Shown one piece after another: positions 1 to 8,563 of a stretch of DNA of 64,000 nt. The stretch covers positions 1-64,000 of the forward strand of contig CACBQD010000005.1 of assembly GCA_902541285.1 (NCBI GenBank). Direction: 5' to 3'. Origin of the DNA: an uncultured Pelagibacteraceae bacterium (GTDB lineage: Bacteria > Pseudomonadota > Alphaproteobacteria > Pelagibacterales > Pelagibacteraceae). Positions within the stretch are counted from its first letter, which is position 1. Each line of letters starts with the position of its first letter. A program made the position numbers and the translations under genes. The notes under the pieces are model-generated. The model did no database searches, had not been told where the DNA came from, and saw nothing but the letters and a program-made list of their open reading frames with translations.

Positions 1-113
1 AGCTTGATTTAAATGTTCCAAAATTAAAAGAGATTAATGAAAAATTAAAGTCCAAGGCAGAAGACTTGGGTCTTTATACAAGATCAGAATTAATTGATAA
101 ATTAACAGTTTAA
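1..113 (+). CDS. C-terminal end of an unidentified protein (partial)
   Basis: An open frame runs in from the left edge and ends with TAA at 111-113. The visible 36 residues are charged and probably helical and end in SELIDKLTV. This is too little to assign a family. Its stop codon overlaps the stop of the convergent TRAP permease gene in the palindrome TTAA (110-113), so no terminator separates the two. Function not inferred. Confidence 0.55.
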   Translation, partial: LDLNVPKLKEINEKLKSKAEDLGLYTRSELIDKLTV

Positions 114-2773
114 AAATTTAGTGAAATATCTCTATGTATTGAATTACATTTAGATACATAGATAGCTTGCTCTTTGGTTAGTTTAGACTGCAACCTTAAT
201 CCAATTGTTTCTTTGATTGCATTATTATATTCCTCAAGTTTTGGCATTAAGTTTTCTTTAGCATTTGCTCTCCAGCTAACTTCTTTATTGAATAACTCAA
301 CAACTTCTTTTGATTTTGTTCTAATCGCCATTGGATCAAGTTCGTCTGAGTCAACCATTGATAATAAATCATCTACACTATTTAAAAATTCATCCATTCC
401 AGAGATCTCACTCAACTTGTCAAACAATCCATCCATAATTGTAACTGATCTTTCATATACTTTTGTATTGCTTTCCATAGCTATAAAATAATCTAACTGT
501 TTAATATCTTTTGATACTTCTTGAAGTTTTACTCCATCGTTTATGAACATTGCGAACTGATCAAGTAGATCGTAGGCTTCATCTACATTCTTTCTATATC
601 TTTTTGTTGTTGTATTTTTAGCTTTATTTAATTTGTCGAATTCTGAATTCTTAGCTTGCCAAGTTTCAGGGATTGAGTTTTGAATTTCCTCAATTTCAAG
701 TTTAACATCTTCAATTCTTAATTCTATTTTATTTTTCTCATCTAATTCGTCATCATCTAAATTTCTAATCTCTGCTTTATATTTTTCTATTTTTTTATTT
801 AATTTAAGTATTTTCTTTTGCTTTTTTCTAACAGTGAAATGCAGATCCCTATAATCAACAGCATATGCGTTGTATTCAACCTCTACTTTTTTTAATTTGT
901 CGACTAGAGCAAAAGTTCCTAATGCACTATCAAAATGATCTTCTAAAATTTCCATTTTATCATCTGGCAGATTAGTCGGTGCCTCAGATTGAAATTTTAA
1001 TATTGCATTTTTAATTGTCTCACCGTTGGTATCAAATCTTGCAAATTTGTACTCTTGCAAACAGTACTGTAATTTAGGATTCATTGGTGGAGGAGCAACA
1101 TTCGAAGTTAAATATACTCTATTTGGCAGATAATTTACTAAGCTAGGGTATGCACCAACTATTCCCAATCCTATAAGCTGAAGAATTATAAAAGGTACAA
1201 CACCTTTCCAAATATCAAGTGTTTTAACAATTTTGGGAGCTACACCTTTCAAATAAAAGAGTGCAAATCCAAATGGTGGCGTTAAGAATGAAGTCTGTAA
1301 GTTAACACCAATCATAACTCCTAACCAAACGGCAGTGACGTTAGCACCTGTTTCAGCTAATAATATTGGTGCAATTATAGGAACAACAACAACTGCAATT
1401 TCAATAAAGTCTAGGAAAAATCCTAGCAAGAAAATTACAATCATCACAACAACAAATTGTGTCCAAAAACCGCCTGGTAAATCTTGTAAAAAGTCTCTTA
1501 CTAATTCTTCTCCCCCAAAAGCTCTAAATCCTGAAGTAAGCATTGCTGCTCCTAAAAGGATAATAAATACCATTGAAGTAGTCACACAAGTTTCTGTTAC
1601 AACTTCTTTTAAAACATTTTCTGTTTTAAAAGTTCTCCAAAAACTCCAACCTATTCCGTATACAAGTATGACCACAAAGAAAGCGGTAATAAAGATTGCG
1701 CTTAAATCTCTTTCCTCCAAATTTTTTACATTTAATTCATAATTTGAAGCAAAGAATGTAATTGGAATTAGAGATCCAATAATTAAAATTAAAGGATAGA
1801 ACGCACTTTTCTTTCCTTCATATAATCTATAACCAGCCATCAAAGTGGCACCAATTGCTCCAATTGAACCAGCTTGGTTTACAGTAGCAATACCCATTAA
1901 AATTGAACCTAATACAGCGAATATTAATGCAAGTGGTGGTATGATAATTACAACTACTCTTAACCAAAATTTTAAATCAAAATTTCCTTTAAATGGAACT
2001 GGCGGTGCAACACCTTTCTTTATTCTAGCAAAAATAAATACATAGATCATATAAAGAGCAACTAAGACAAGGCCTGGTAAAAGTGCTCCTAAGAACATAT
2101 CACCTGCACTTGATGAACCTACTCTAAATTCACCTGGCATATTAAATTCACCGGTTAAGGCTTTATAATCATTTTGTCTTAAGTTGTTTGCAACATCAGA
2201 TGCACTTGCCAACTGGTCAGCAATAATAATTAAAACAATTGATGGAGGAATAATTTGACCCAATGTTCCTGATGAACAGACTATTCCACTAGCAAGTTGT
2301 CTGTCATACTTGTTATTTAACATCGTCGGTAACGAGATTAGTCCCATCGCAATTACAGTTGCTCCAACGATACCAGTCGTTGCTGCTAATAGAGCTCCAA
2401 CAAATATAACAGAAATACCTAAACCACCAGGAATTGGTCCAAATAATTGGCCCATTGTTATTAATAAGTCTTCAGCAATTTTTGATTTTTGAAGCATAAT
2501 TCCCATGAATATAAATAAAGGAATTGCGATCAAAGTATCTGTCTCTACATCCCAGTAATTACTCCTAAAATTTGTAATACCAGCAACGAGCCATTCTATG
2601 GGTCCATCTACAGCAAAAAAGGCACTGGAGTCTCCCTCGAAGATGTAGCCAAAAAATGCAGCTAAACCAATTGCAATTATAGCTGAACCAGGAAGTGCAA
2701 AAGCAACCGGGTAACCCGATGCAAGAGCAACAATCATTATCACAACTAGAACAGCTAAAAAGAATGTTTCCAT
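110..2773 (-). CDS. TRAP transporter large permease (DctM family) with long coiled-coil tail
   Basis: This is the membrane channel subunit of a TRAP solute:sodium symporter. Residues 1 to about 550 are highly hydrophobic with many membrane segments and DctM-type motifs, such as the SGYPVAFALPG start and the FLTPPFGFALFYLKG block near 500. Residues about 560-887 are a charged, lysine/glutamate-rich helical tail that looks like a coiled coil. DctM proteins are usually about 430-620 residues, so the tail is an extra domain of unknown role. The gene is last in the dctP-dctQ-dctM order, 3 bp after dctQ. The binding protein upstream is TakP-like, so the cargo is probably a 2-oxoacid or lactate-like acid (inference). 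Confidence 0.92.
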   Translation of the reverse strand: METFFLAVLVVIMIVALASGYPVAFALPGSAIIAIGLAAFFGYIFEGDSSAFFAVDGPIEWLVAGITNFRSNYWDVETDTLIAIPLFIFMGIMLQKSKIAEDLLITMGQLFGPIPGGLGISVIFVGALLAATTGIVGATVIAMGLISLPTMLNNKYDRQLASGIVCSSGTLGQIIPPSIVLIIIADQLASASDVANNLRQNDYKALTGEFNMPGEFRVGSSSAGDMFLGALLPGLVLVALYMIYVFIFARIKKGVAPPVPFKGNFDLKFWLRVVVIIIPPLALIFAVLGSILMGIATVNQAGSIGAIGATLMAGYRLYEGKKSAFYPLILIIGSLIPITFFASNYELNVKNLEERDLSAIFITAFFVVILVYGIGWSFWRTFKTENVLKEVVTETCVTTSMVFIILLGAAMLTSGFRAFGGEELVRDFLQDLPGGFWTQFVVVMIVIFLLGFFLDFIEIAVVVVPIIAPILLAETGANVTAVWLGVMIGVNLQTSFLTPPFGFALFYLKGVAPKIVKTLDIWKGVVPFIILQLIGLGIVGAYPSLVNYLPNRVYLTSNVAPPPMNPKLQYCLQEYKFARFDTNGETIKNAILKFQSEAPTNLPDDKMEILEDHFDSALGTFALVDKLKKVEVEYNAYAVDYRDLHFTVRKKQKKILKLNKKIEKYKAEIRNLDDDELDEKNKIELRIEDVKLEIEEIQNSIPETWQAKNSEFDKLNKAKNTTTKRYRKNVDEAYDLLDQFAMFINDGVKLQEVSKDIKQLDYFIAMESNTKVYERSVTIMDGLFDKLSEISGMDEFLNSVDDLLSMVDSDELDPMAIRTKSKEVVELFNKEVSWRANAKENLMPKLEEYNNAIKETIGLRLQSKLTKEQAIYVSKCNSIHRDISLNF

Positions 2774-2776
2774 AAT

Positions 2777-3766
2777 TTAATTTTTGACACCTTTTAAAAT
2801 TTTGTGACTACTTTCCATAAAATAACTAGTAAATTGAATTAACATCGTAACAGCAAAAACAGCTAGATAAACAGCCATCAAATATAAAAGATAAAGACCA
2901 TTAGATCCTTGTTGCGTAACTTCAAAAGCTACAACAGGACCATTTATTATGCTGGCTTTTCCGTTCAGACCTAAAAATATAACTATTAATGTAAGTGGTA
3001 CTCCTAGAACTGCCGATCCAACCATATTTGTCCATGCCTTCTTTTTTTCACTAAAAGAAGAGTAGAGTACGTCAACTCTTACGTGCCCTTCATGAATTAA
3101 GGCGTATGCACTAGCAAATAAGTAAAGTGCAGCATACCAAAATCTAACTAGATCCCCTTGAAATGCTTGTTCGTATGAAAATATAAATCTTGATAATACG
3201 ATTACGAATTCACTTACTACAACCAATACTGCTAGCCAAATGAAGCCAACTGATTTCGTAAAATATCCAATCACGAAAGAAATTAATATTATTGGAAAGT
3301 GAATATAAGTAATTCTGACAGGGGCTTTAACCATCAATGCTTTTACTTCAGGACTGAAGATTGCTTCCCATAATCTTTCAACAACCATAAAAGATATAAC
3401 AAAGTCAGCTACGCCAACTAAAAATACTGCCCAAAATGATGATCTAACAAGATATGCTGAAAATCTTGATAAAATTTTTGAATCTTGCTCCAAAGTTTGG
3501 CTATATGTTTTAAAAACATAAAAAACGACTGCAGCAATACAAATCAAATACAATCCAATTTGCATATAACCATAATTTAAGTCAGATCCCTCTAAAGCTT
3601 TTTTCTTATATCCAAACATCTCATGATGTGAAAAAATTTTTTTTATTCCTGGCCAATCACTCCAAACTGTTAAAATATTATTAATAAGAAATGCTAAAGT
3701 AAAAGCTAAAACTGAATAACTGATTATTCTAAGATATAGAGAAAGATTTGAATTTTTTGTCACCAT
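2777..3766 (-). CDS. TRAP transporter small permease (DctQ family), enlarged
   Basis: Small membrane subunit of the TRAP system, partner of the adjacent DctM. Several hydrophobic segments are visible. The C-terminal half (from about residue 165) carries the DctQ-like part, including the block HEGHVRVDVLYSSFSEKKKA, which resembles the family's G.HVRVD.L motif. At 329 residues it is about twice the usual DctQ length because of an N-terminal hydrophobic extension of perhaps three or four membrane segments. It lies between dctP (with an intervening hairpin at 3811-3834) and dctM (3 bp gap). Confidence 0.88.
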   Translation of the reverse strand: MVTKNSNLSLYLRIISYSVLAFTLAFLINNILTVWSDWPGIKKIFSHHEMFGYKKKALEGSDLNYGYMQIGLYLICIAAVVFYVFKTYSQTLEQDSKILSRFSAYLVRSSFWAVFLVGVADFVISFMVVERLWEAIFSPEVKALMVKAPVRITYIHFPIILISFVIGYFTKSVGFIWLAVLVVVSEFVIVLSRFIFSYEQAFQGDLVRFWYAALYLFASAYALIHEGHVRVDVLYSSFSEKKKAWTNMVGSAVLGVPLTLIVIFLGLNGKASIINGPVVAFEVTQQGSNGLYLLYLMAVYLAVFAVTMLIQFTSYFMESSHKILKGVKN

Positions 3767-3804
3767 AGTATTTTAAAATACCTAAGTAATACTCGATTTT
3801 GTTT

Positions 3805-3834
3805 AAAAAAAAAGGGCCCAATTAAGGGCCCTTT
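3805..3834 (-). terminator. Intra-operon terminator/attenuator hairpin between dctP and dctQ
   Basis: A perfect 9-bp inverted repeat (AAAGGGCCC, 3811-3819, against 3826-3834) encloses a 6-nt loop. Read on the minus strand it follows the dctP stop and is followed by a U-run (A-run at 3805-3813 on the plus strand). This has the form of an intrinsic terminator. Placed between the binding-protein gene and its permeases, it would raise the dctP transcript level over dctQM. Confidence 0.8.
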
Positions 3835-3854
3835 AATAACTAAATTTAGTTAGA

Positions 3855-4985
3855 TTACATTCCTAATGCTCTGTTTCTTTGAGAAATGTAAGGTGAGTCA
3901 GACAAGTTGGTCCAAGAACCAATGTCTTTTCTAGCCTGTAAGAAACTAGAGTGGATTCTCTCAGCGAGACCACTGCTTGCTCTTGTTTCCTCAAATACTT
4001 CATTAGCAGCTTTAGCAAAACCATCATAAACTTTGTCGCTAAACTTCTCTAGTTTAACACCATGATCGTTTATTAATCTTGCAAGCGCAGCACCATTTTT
4101 AGCGTTGTACTCTGACATCATAACGTCATTTTCCATCGCAGCTGCAGCTTCAATTAATAGCTGATCTGATTTTGATAAGCTTGTAAACCAAGATTTGTTA
4201 GTACCACATGCTAACATAGATCCTGGCTCGTGCATTCCAGGATAGTAGTAGTATTTAGCAGCCTCTTGGAATTTCATAGCTTCATCATTCCATGGACCTA
4301 CCCACTCTGTTGCATCAATTGCACCAGAAACAAGGTTTTCGTAAATTTGTCCACCAGGAAGTGAAACTGGAGATCCTCCAAGTTTACCGATAACTTGTCC
4401 ACCTAATCCAGGCATACGCATTTTAAGACCTTTGAAGTCATTAGGGCTTCTAATTTTCTTGTTAAACCATCCACCCATTTGAACTCCTGTGCTTCCACAC
4501 ATAAAGTTTTTTAGACCGAATTTGTCTGATAGTTCATCCCATAATTGTTGACCACCAGCAAATCTAATCCATGCGTTCATTTCAGTGTAAGTGAAACCGA
4601 AAGGTACAGCTGTAAAGTAACCCCAAGCTGGATCTTTTTTAACCCAGTAGTAGTCAGCAGCGTGATACATTTGCGAGTTACCTGAAGCAACTTCATCAAA
4701 TGAGTCAAACGCTTTAACCCTTTCGTTTGCTGCATAGTAAGTGACTTGAATTCTTCCATCACTCATGTCTGTAATTCTTTGAGCAAATCTTTGCGCACCA
4801 GTTCCTAAACCTGGGAAATCTCTTCCCCATGTAGCTACCATAGAAGCTTCAATTCTTTCTTTGGCAACGGCTGGAGCAGCTAAAGATGATGCAGCTACAG
4901 CAGCAACACCAGTCGCAGCAGCAGCCTTAAAGAATTTACGTCTTGAAGGAGTTTTACCCTTCAATAGTTTTTTTTCTTTAATCAT
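3855..4985 (-). CDS. TRAP transporter substrate-binding protein, TakP-like (2-oxoacid/lactate type)
   Basis: Periplasmic ligand-binding subunit of the TRAP system. Residues 14-19 are SRRKFF, a twin-arginine (Tat) export motif, followed by an Ala-rich hydrophobic stretch and a likely AVA/K cleavage near residue 41. The mature part resembles TakP (Rhodobacter 2-oxoacid TRAP) in blocks such as FPGLGTGAQRFAQRI, GVQMGGWFNK, LKMRMPGLGG, LPGGQIYENL and DATEWVGPWND. The MRMPGLGG arginine is typical of carboxylate contacts in this family. Length (376) is normal for Tat-exported members. The start is supported by a strong Shine-Dalgarno (GAGGAG, 6 nt upstream). First gene of its operon; two dyad elements lie upstream. 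The exact cargo is inferred. Confidence 0.93.
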   Translation of the reverse strand: MIKEKKLLKGKTPSRRKFFKAAAATGVAAVAASSLAAPAVAKERIEASMVATWGRDFPGLGTGAQRFAQRITDMSDGRIQVTYYAANERVKAFDSFDEVASGNSQMYHAADYYWVKKDPAWGYFTAVPFGFTYTEMNAWIRFAGGQQLWDELSDKFGLKNFMCGSTGVQMGGWFNKKIRSPNDFKGLKMRMPGLGGQVIGKLGGSPVSLPGGQIYENLVSGAIDATEWVGPWNDEAMKFQEAAKYYYYPGMHEPGSMLACGTNKSWFTSLSKSDQLLIEAAAAMENDVMMSEYNAKNGAALARLINDHGVKLEKFSDKVYDGFAKAANEVFEETRASSGLAERIHSSFLQARKDIGSWTNLSDSPYISQRNRALGM

Positions 4986-5014
4986 TATTTCTCCTCTTTA
5001 AGTTAATTAACTGG

Positions 5015-5035
5015 TGCATTTAAAGCATATATGCA
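5015..5035. promoter_or_regulatory. Dyad TGCAT-N11-ATGCA upstream of dctP
   Basis: TGCAT (5015-5019) and ATGCA (5031-5035) form an inverted repeat with an 11-nt centre, 30-50 nt upstream of the dctP start codon. The same arrangement, TTGCAT-N11-ATGCAA, occurs at 61656-61678 upstream of the other TRAP binding-protein gene of the window; 17 of 24 aligned positions agree. Candidate operator; the binding protein is unknown. Confidence 0.35.
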
Positions 5036-5073
5036 TCTTAGAGTCATTTTAAAAAACTGAGGATTTTTCACTT

Positions 5074-5096
5074 AATTACAATCTATGATTGTAAAT
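5074..5096. promoter_or_regulatory. 23-bp near-palindrome upstream of the TRAP operon (shared motif, copy 1)
   Basis: The sequence is AATTACAA-N5-GATTGTAAAT and contains the perfect 8-bp dyad TTACAATC-TAT-GATTGTAA (5076-5094). A second copy matching 17 of the 18 positions outside N5 lies at 13052-13074, upstream of the alcohol dehydrogenase/ABC operon. Both copies begin exactly 89 nt upstream of the respective start codon. This is a likely transcription-factor site or shared promoter element; no cognate regulator is encoded in the window. Confidence 0.5.
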
Positions 5097-5111
5097 GTTT
5101 GTGAATTATCT

Positions 5112-6410
5112 CTATTTCTTGAATATTTTGGCATGCTTTAACATGCTTAGATCTTCAAATTGTTTGCCTATAATTTGAACTCCTAAAGGCAAATTTTTTT
5201 CGCCTTTTAAAATTGGCAGTGAAATACAGGGCACATGTGCAAGAGACCAAATCTTATTAAATTCTGGACTACCAGTTGTCTTAAATCCTATTTCAGCAAT
5301 TCCGCAACTACTTGGCGTTATAATTGCATCAAACCTTTTAAATATACTATCTAAGTTTTTTGAGTATGTTCTCATCGTATCTAAAGCTAAAGCATAATCT
5401 TTTGCTGAATGTTTTAGTCCATTAATAATTGCTTTCTTAATTTCTATAGAAAGTTTTCCTTTTGAAGTTTTGTAATAATGATGGAAATTTTGAGCCATCT
5501 CTGTCTCGTATATAATTGTATGACAATCAATCATATCTTCAAAATATTTAGGAGCAGTCTCAACTTTTACTATTTTTTTATTATTTAAAATAAATTTATT
5601 AAATGATTTTTTTGAAATACTATCAACATTTCTCCAGCGTTTGGTTTTATAAAAAACAAATTTTGATTTTTTTATTTTAATTTTTTTATTTAGAAAACTA
5701 ATACTTGTTGTTGTTTCATCTGCATCATCTCTAGCAAACAAAACTTTCGATAAAAGTTCTACATCACCAATTGTTTTTCCAAATACTCCGACTTGATCCA
5801 AATTATATGATGTTTGCAAAACACCATTTCTAGAAATTAATCCATAAGTAGGTTTATAACCAACAACTCCACAATAAGAGGCTGGCCTAATTACAGATCC
5901 ACCCGTTTGAGTTCCAATTGATAATGGTGCCATATCAGATGCAATAACGGCTGCAGAGCCACTAGATGAACCCCCTGGTGTTCTTGAATAATCATGTGGG
6001 TTTTTAGTTTTCGATGGCGATAAGAATGCTAATTCACAAGTTACCGTTTTACCCATAATTATTGCTCCAGCTTTTTTTAAGAGCTCAACAATTTTAGCAT
6101 CTAAATTATTTTTTTTTTTTAATTTTATTCTTGCGCCATATTTTGTTGGCATTTCAGATGTTGAGATAATATCTTTAAGTGCTACTGGTAGACCATGCAA
6201 AACTCCTAAAGATTTTAATTTTTTTCTTTGATTGTCAGATTTTTTTGCATCACTTAGTAGTTTTTTTTCATTAAAATATTCCCAAGCCTGAATATTCTTA
6301 TCATATTTTTTTTTTTGATTGATATAGGCTTTACAAAGTTCAACGGAAGTTAATTGTTTATTTTTAAGTTTTTTTAAAAGTTGTTGTGCCGATAAATTTA
6401 GTAGTTTCAT
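5112..6410 (-). CDS. Amidase-signature family hydrolase
   Basis: Predicted cytoplasmic amide hydrolase with the Ser-cisSer-Lys triad of the amidase-signature family. Visible are K79 (PVALKD), the GGSSSGSAA loop with S148 as likely cis-Ser, and S172 in GTQTGGSVIRPA as nucleophile. The spacing resembles malonamidase-type enzymes. Length (432) is a little shorter than GatA, and the operon context argues against a tRNA amidotransferase role. It is the last gene of the adh-ABC operon, 7 nt after the ATPase gene, with AGGGA just upstream of its ATG. It may hydrolyse an amide imported by the transporter, but the substrate cannot be read from sequence. Confidence 0.87.
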   Translation of the reverse strand: MKLLNLSAQQLLKKLKNKQLTSVELCKAYINQKKKYDKNIQAWEYFNEKKLLSDAKKSDNQRKKLKSLGVLHGLPVALKDIISTSEMPTKYGARIKLKKKNNLDAKIVELLKKAGAIIMGKTVTCELAFLSPSKTKNPHDYSRTPGGSSSGSAAVIASDMAPLSIGTQTGGSVIRPASYCGVVGYKPTYGLISRNGVLQTSYNLDQVGVFGKTIGDVELLSKVLFARDDADETTTSISFLNKKIKIKKSKFVFYKTKRWRNVDSISKKSFNKFILNNKKIVKVETAPKYFEDMIDCHTIIYETEMAQNFHHYYKTSKGKLSIEIKKAIINGLKHSAKDYALALDTMRTYSKNLDSIFKRFDAIITPSSCGIAEIGFKTTGSPEFNKIWSLAHVPCISLPILKGEKNLPLGVQIIGKQFEDLSMLKHAKIFKK

Positions 6411-6417
6411 TTATCCC

Positions 6418-7491
6418 TTAAACTAATTTTTCATCAGAATAAACACAACATTTCTCTGGTGGAAAATATAAATTTAATTCTCCATCTGGAATAGGTTTTT
6501 CTCTTTCTACTTTTGACTTAATCACTAAATCACCCATTTTTCCTGTAAGGAGCTTGAAATTACCAAAGTCCTCAACTCTTGTAAGTTTAATTTTAACTGT
6601 ATTACTTCTTTCTTTTTCAGCCAATTCTATGAACTCGGATCTAATACCCAGTTTAACATTTTTATCTTTTAAATTTCCTAAATTTGAATTTGTCTTAATA
6701 GTGGTATCATTAATTTTTACTTCATGATCAGAGGATACAGTTGAATGAAAGATATTCATTGCAGGGGAGCCAATAAAATAACCTACAAAAGTTGTTTTAG
6801 GTTTTTCAAATAAATCTTTTGGCAATCCAACTTGTACGATTTCACCTTGATCCATAACAATTATATTTTCTGCAAAAGTCATAGCTTCGTTTTGATCATG
6901 AGTTACATAAACCAATGTTGTTTTATATTGTTCATTGATTTCTTTTAAGTTTCTTCGAAGTCTAAATTTTAAATCTGGGTCTATAACCGTAAGAGGTTCG
7001 TCCATTAAAACAGCTGCAACGTCTTCTCGAACCAACCCTCTACCTAAAGAGATAAGTTGTTTTTGATCAGCCGTTAATTTTCTTGCTGGTGAGTTTAAAA
7101 ATGAAGATAAATTTAAAGTATCTGAAACTGCTTTTACTCTTTCTTCAATTTTTTCTTTTGTAAATTCCCTGCATCTTAGTGGAAACGCTAAATTATCATA
7201 AACAGTCATTGTATTGTAAATTACTGGGAACTGGAAAACCTGGGCAATATTTCTATCTTCTGTTTTTAAATCAGTCACAGGTGTTTCATCGAATAATATT
7301 TCACCTTTGGATGGTCTCACTAATCCAGAAACAATGTTTAACATCGTGGTTTTTCCACACCCAGAAGGTCCCAAAATTGCATACCGCTTGCCATTTTCCC
7401 AAGTCATTGAAAACGGATTAAGAGCATATGTTGGTTTTGGATCTAGAGGATTATAAGTATGAGCGATATTTGATAAATCAATTTTAGCCAT
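6418..7491 (-). CDS. ABC transporter ATPase, GlpT-like, with degenerate signature motif
   Basis: One of two ATPases of a carbohydrate/polyol-type ABC importer. Walker A is GPSGCGKTT, Walker B ends in LMDEP, the Q-loop block is AQVFQFPVIYNTMTVYDNLA and the switch His is in VTHDQ. The signature motif reads LTADQ instead of LSGGQ. The N-terminal blocks resemble GlpT of the rhizobial glycerol importer (glpSTPQUV). A C-terminal TOBE-like region follows from about residue 240. I choose the ATG at 7491 (357 residues) because GGAGG lies 5 nt before it; an in-frame ATG 12 nt upstream would place that Shine-Dalgarno inside the gene. It overlaps the preceding ATPase gene by 8 nt. Confidence 0.9.
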   Translation of the reverse strand: MAKIDLSNIAHTYNPLDPKPTYALNPFSMTWENGKRYAILGPSGCGKTTMLNIVSGLVRPSKGEILFDETPVTDLKTEDRNIAQVFQFPVIYNTMTVYDNLAFPLRCREFTKEKIEERVKAVSDTLNLSSFLNSPARKLTADQKQLISLGRGLVREDVAAVLMDEPLTVIDPDLKFRLRRNLKEINEQYKTTLVYVTHDQNEAMTFAENIIVMDQGEIVQVGLPKDLFEKPKTTFVGYFIGSPAMNIFHSTVSSDHEVKINDTTIKTNSNLGNLKDKNVKLGIRSEFIELAEKERSNTVKIKLTRVEDFGNFKLLTGKMGDLVIKSKVEREKPIPDGELNLYFPPEKCCVYSDEKLV

Positions 7492-8563
7492 TTGTTCCTC
7501 CATATGGCGACGAAACTAATTTTTCATCTTCTCCAAAAGCATAAAACTTATTTGCATTAAAATTTATTTTTACTTTCTCATGAATTTTAAAATTCATTAC
7601 TTCCTCGATTAAAGCAATTATTTTTGAATTTCCTCTTTTTAGGTGGAGCAATGTTTCTGAACCACTAATCTCTGCCAATTCTATTTCGAATTCTTCACCA
7701 TTTTCATCAAGTTTTATTTCTGAAGCTCTAATTCCAAAATTATAATCTTTATCTTCTAAATTCTTAAAATGATTTGGAATTTCTAGAGAAATATTCTCAA
7801 AGTTCAGATTTTTTGAATTTTTTGAACCCTTCAGAACATTCATTGGTGGATCATTTGATATTTCTGCAACTTTTAAATTAGATGGATTTTCAAAAATCTC
7901 TTTGGCAGGCCCTTTTTGTAATACCCTCCCTTCATCTAAAACAATTACTTCTCCATTTAGTTCCATTACTTCTTGAGGATCTGTTGTTGAGTAAATTAAA
8001 ATTGTATCTTGGGACAGTCCTTCTGAGAAAATTCTTTTAAATTCTTCTCTTAATTGTTCTCTAAGTTTGTAATCTAAATTAACTAACGGTTCGTCTAGCA
8101 ACAAAATTTTTGCTTTTTTTGCAAGTGATCTTGCAAGTGCAACCCTTTGTTGTTGTCCGCCAGATAATTCCTGAATTTTTCTATTTTCAAATCCAACTAA
8201 TCCAACAGTTTTTAGAGCTTCATCTACATCTTTTTTTATTTGCTCAGGACTTAATTTTCTTTGTTCTAATGGAAAAGTTATATTTTCATAAACATTTAAA
8301 TGAGGGTAATTAATAAATTGTTGATAGACCATAGCAACATTTCTTTCCCAAACTGGTATTTTAATAAAGTCTTTTTCCTCAAAAGAAATTGAGCCTTGAT
8401 CTGGATTTAATAATCCTGCAATTGTTTTTAAAAGAGTCGTTTTGCCAGATAATGTTCTGCCTAAAATGGTATACAAATTACCTTTTTTAAAATTAAACGA
8501 GACATCGTTTAAATGAAATTGCTCATCAGGTTTATAAGAAATTTTCTCTCCAATTAAATTCAT
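7484..8563 (-). CDS. ABC transporter ATPase, GlpS-like, lacking the switch histidine
   Basis: Partner ATPase of the downstream GlpT-like protein. Walker A reads GRTLSGKTT (GlpS proteins carry PTLSGKT), the Q-loop is in MVYQQFINYP, the signature LSGGQQQRVALARSL is canonical and Walker B is LLLDEP. Where family members have THD at the H-loop this one has YSTTDP, so the switch His is Thr. The intact signature here and the intact Walker/H-loop in the partner would build one complete and one degenerate ATP site in a heterodimer. The start codon overlaps the stop of the permease gene upstream (TAATG). Confidence 0.9.
   Translation of the reverse strand: MNLIGEKISYKPDEQFHLNDVSFNFKKGNLYTILGRTLSGKTTLLKTIAGLLNPDQGSISFEEKDFIKIPVWERNVAMVYQQFINYPHLNVYENITFPLEQRKLSPEQIKKDVDEALKTVGLVGFENRKIQELSGGQQQRVALARSLAKKAKILLLDEPLVNLDYKLREQLREEFKRIFSEGLSQDTILIYSTTDPQEVMELNGEVIVLDEGRVLQKGPAKEIFENPSNLKVAEISNDPPMNVLKGSKNSKNLNFENISLEIPNHFKNLEDKDYNFGIRASEIKLDENGEEFEIELAEISGSETLLHLKRGNSKIIALIEEVMNFKIHEKVKINFNANKFYAFGEDEKLVSSPYGGTNG

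Noticed and set aside
1335-1742. Plus-strand frame of 135 codons inside the TRAP permease gene
   Set aside because: Antisense to a well-supported membrane protein; Thr/Ser/Lys-rich composition is what the complement of hydrophobic codons gives.
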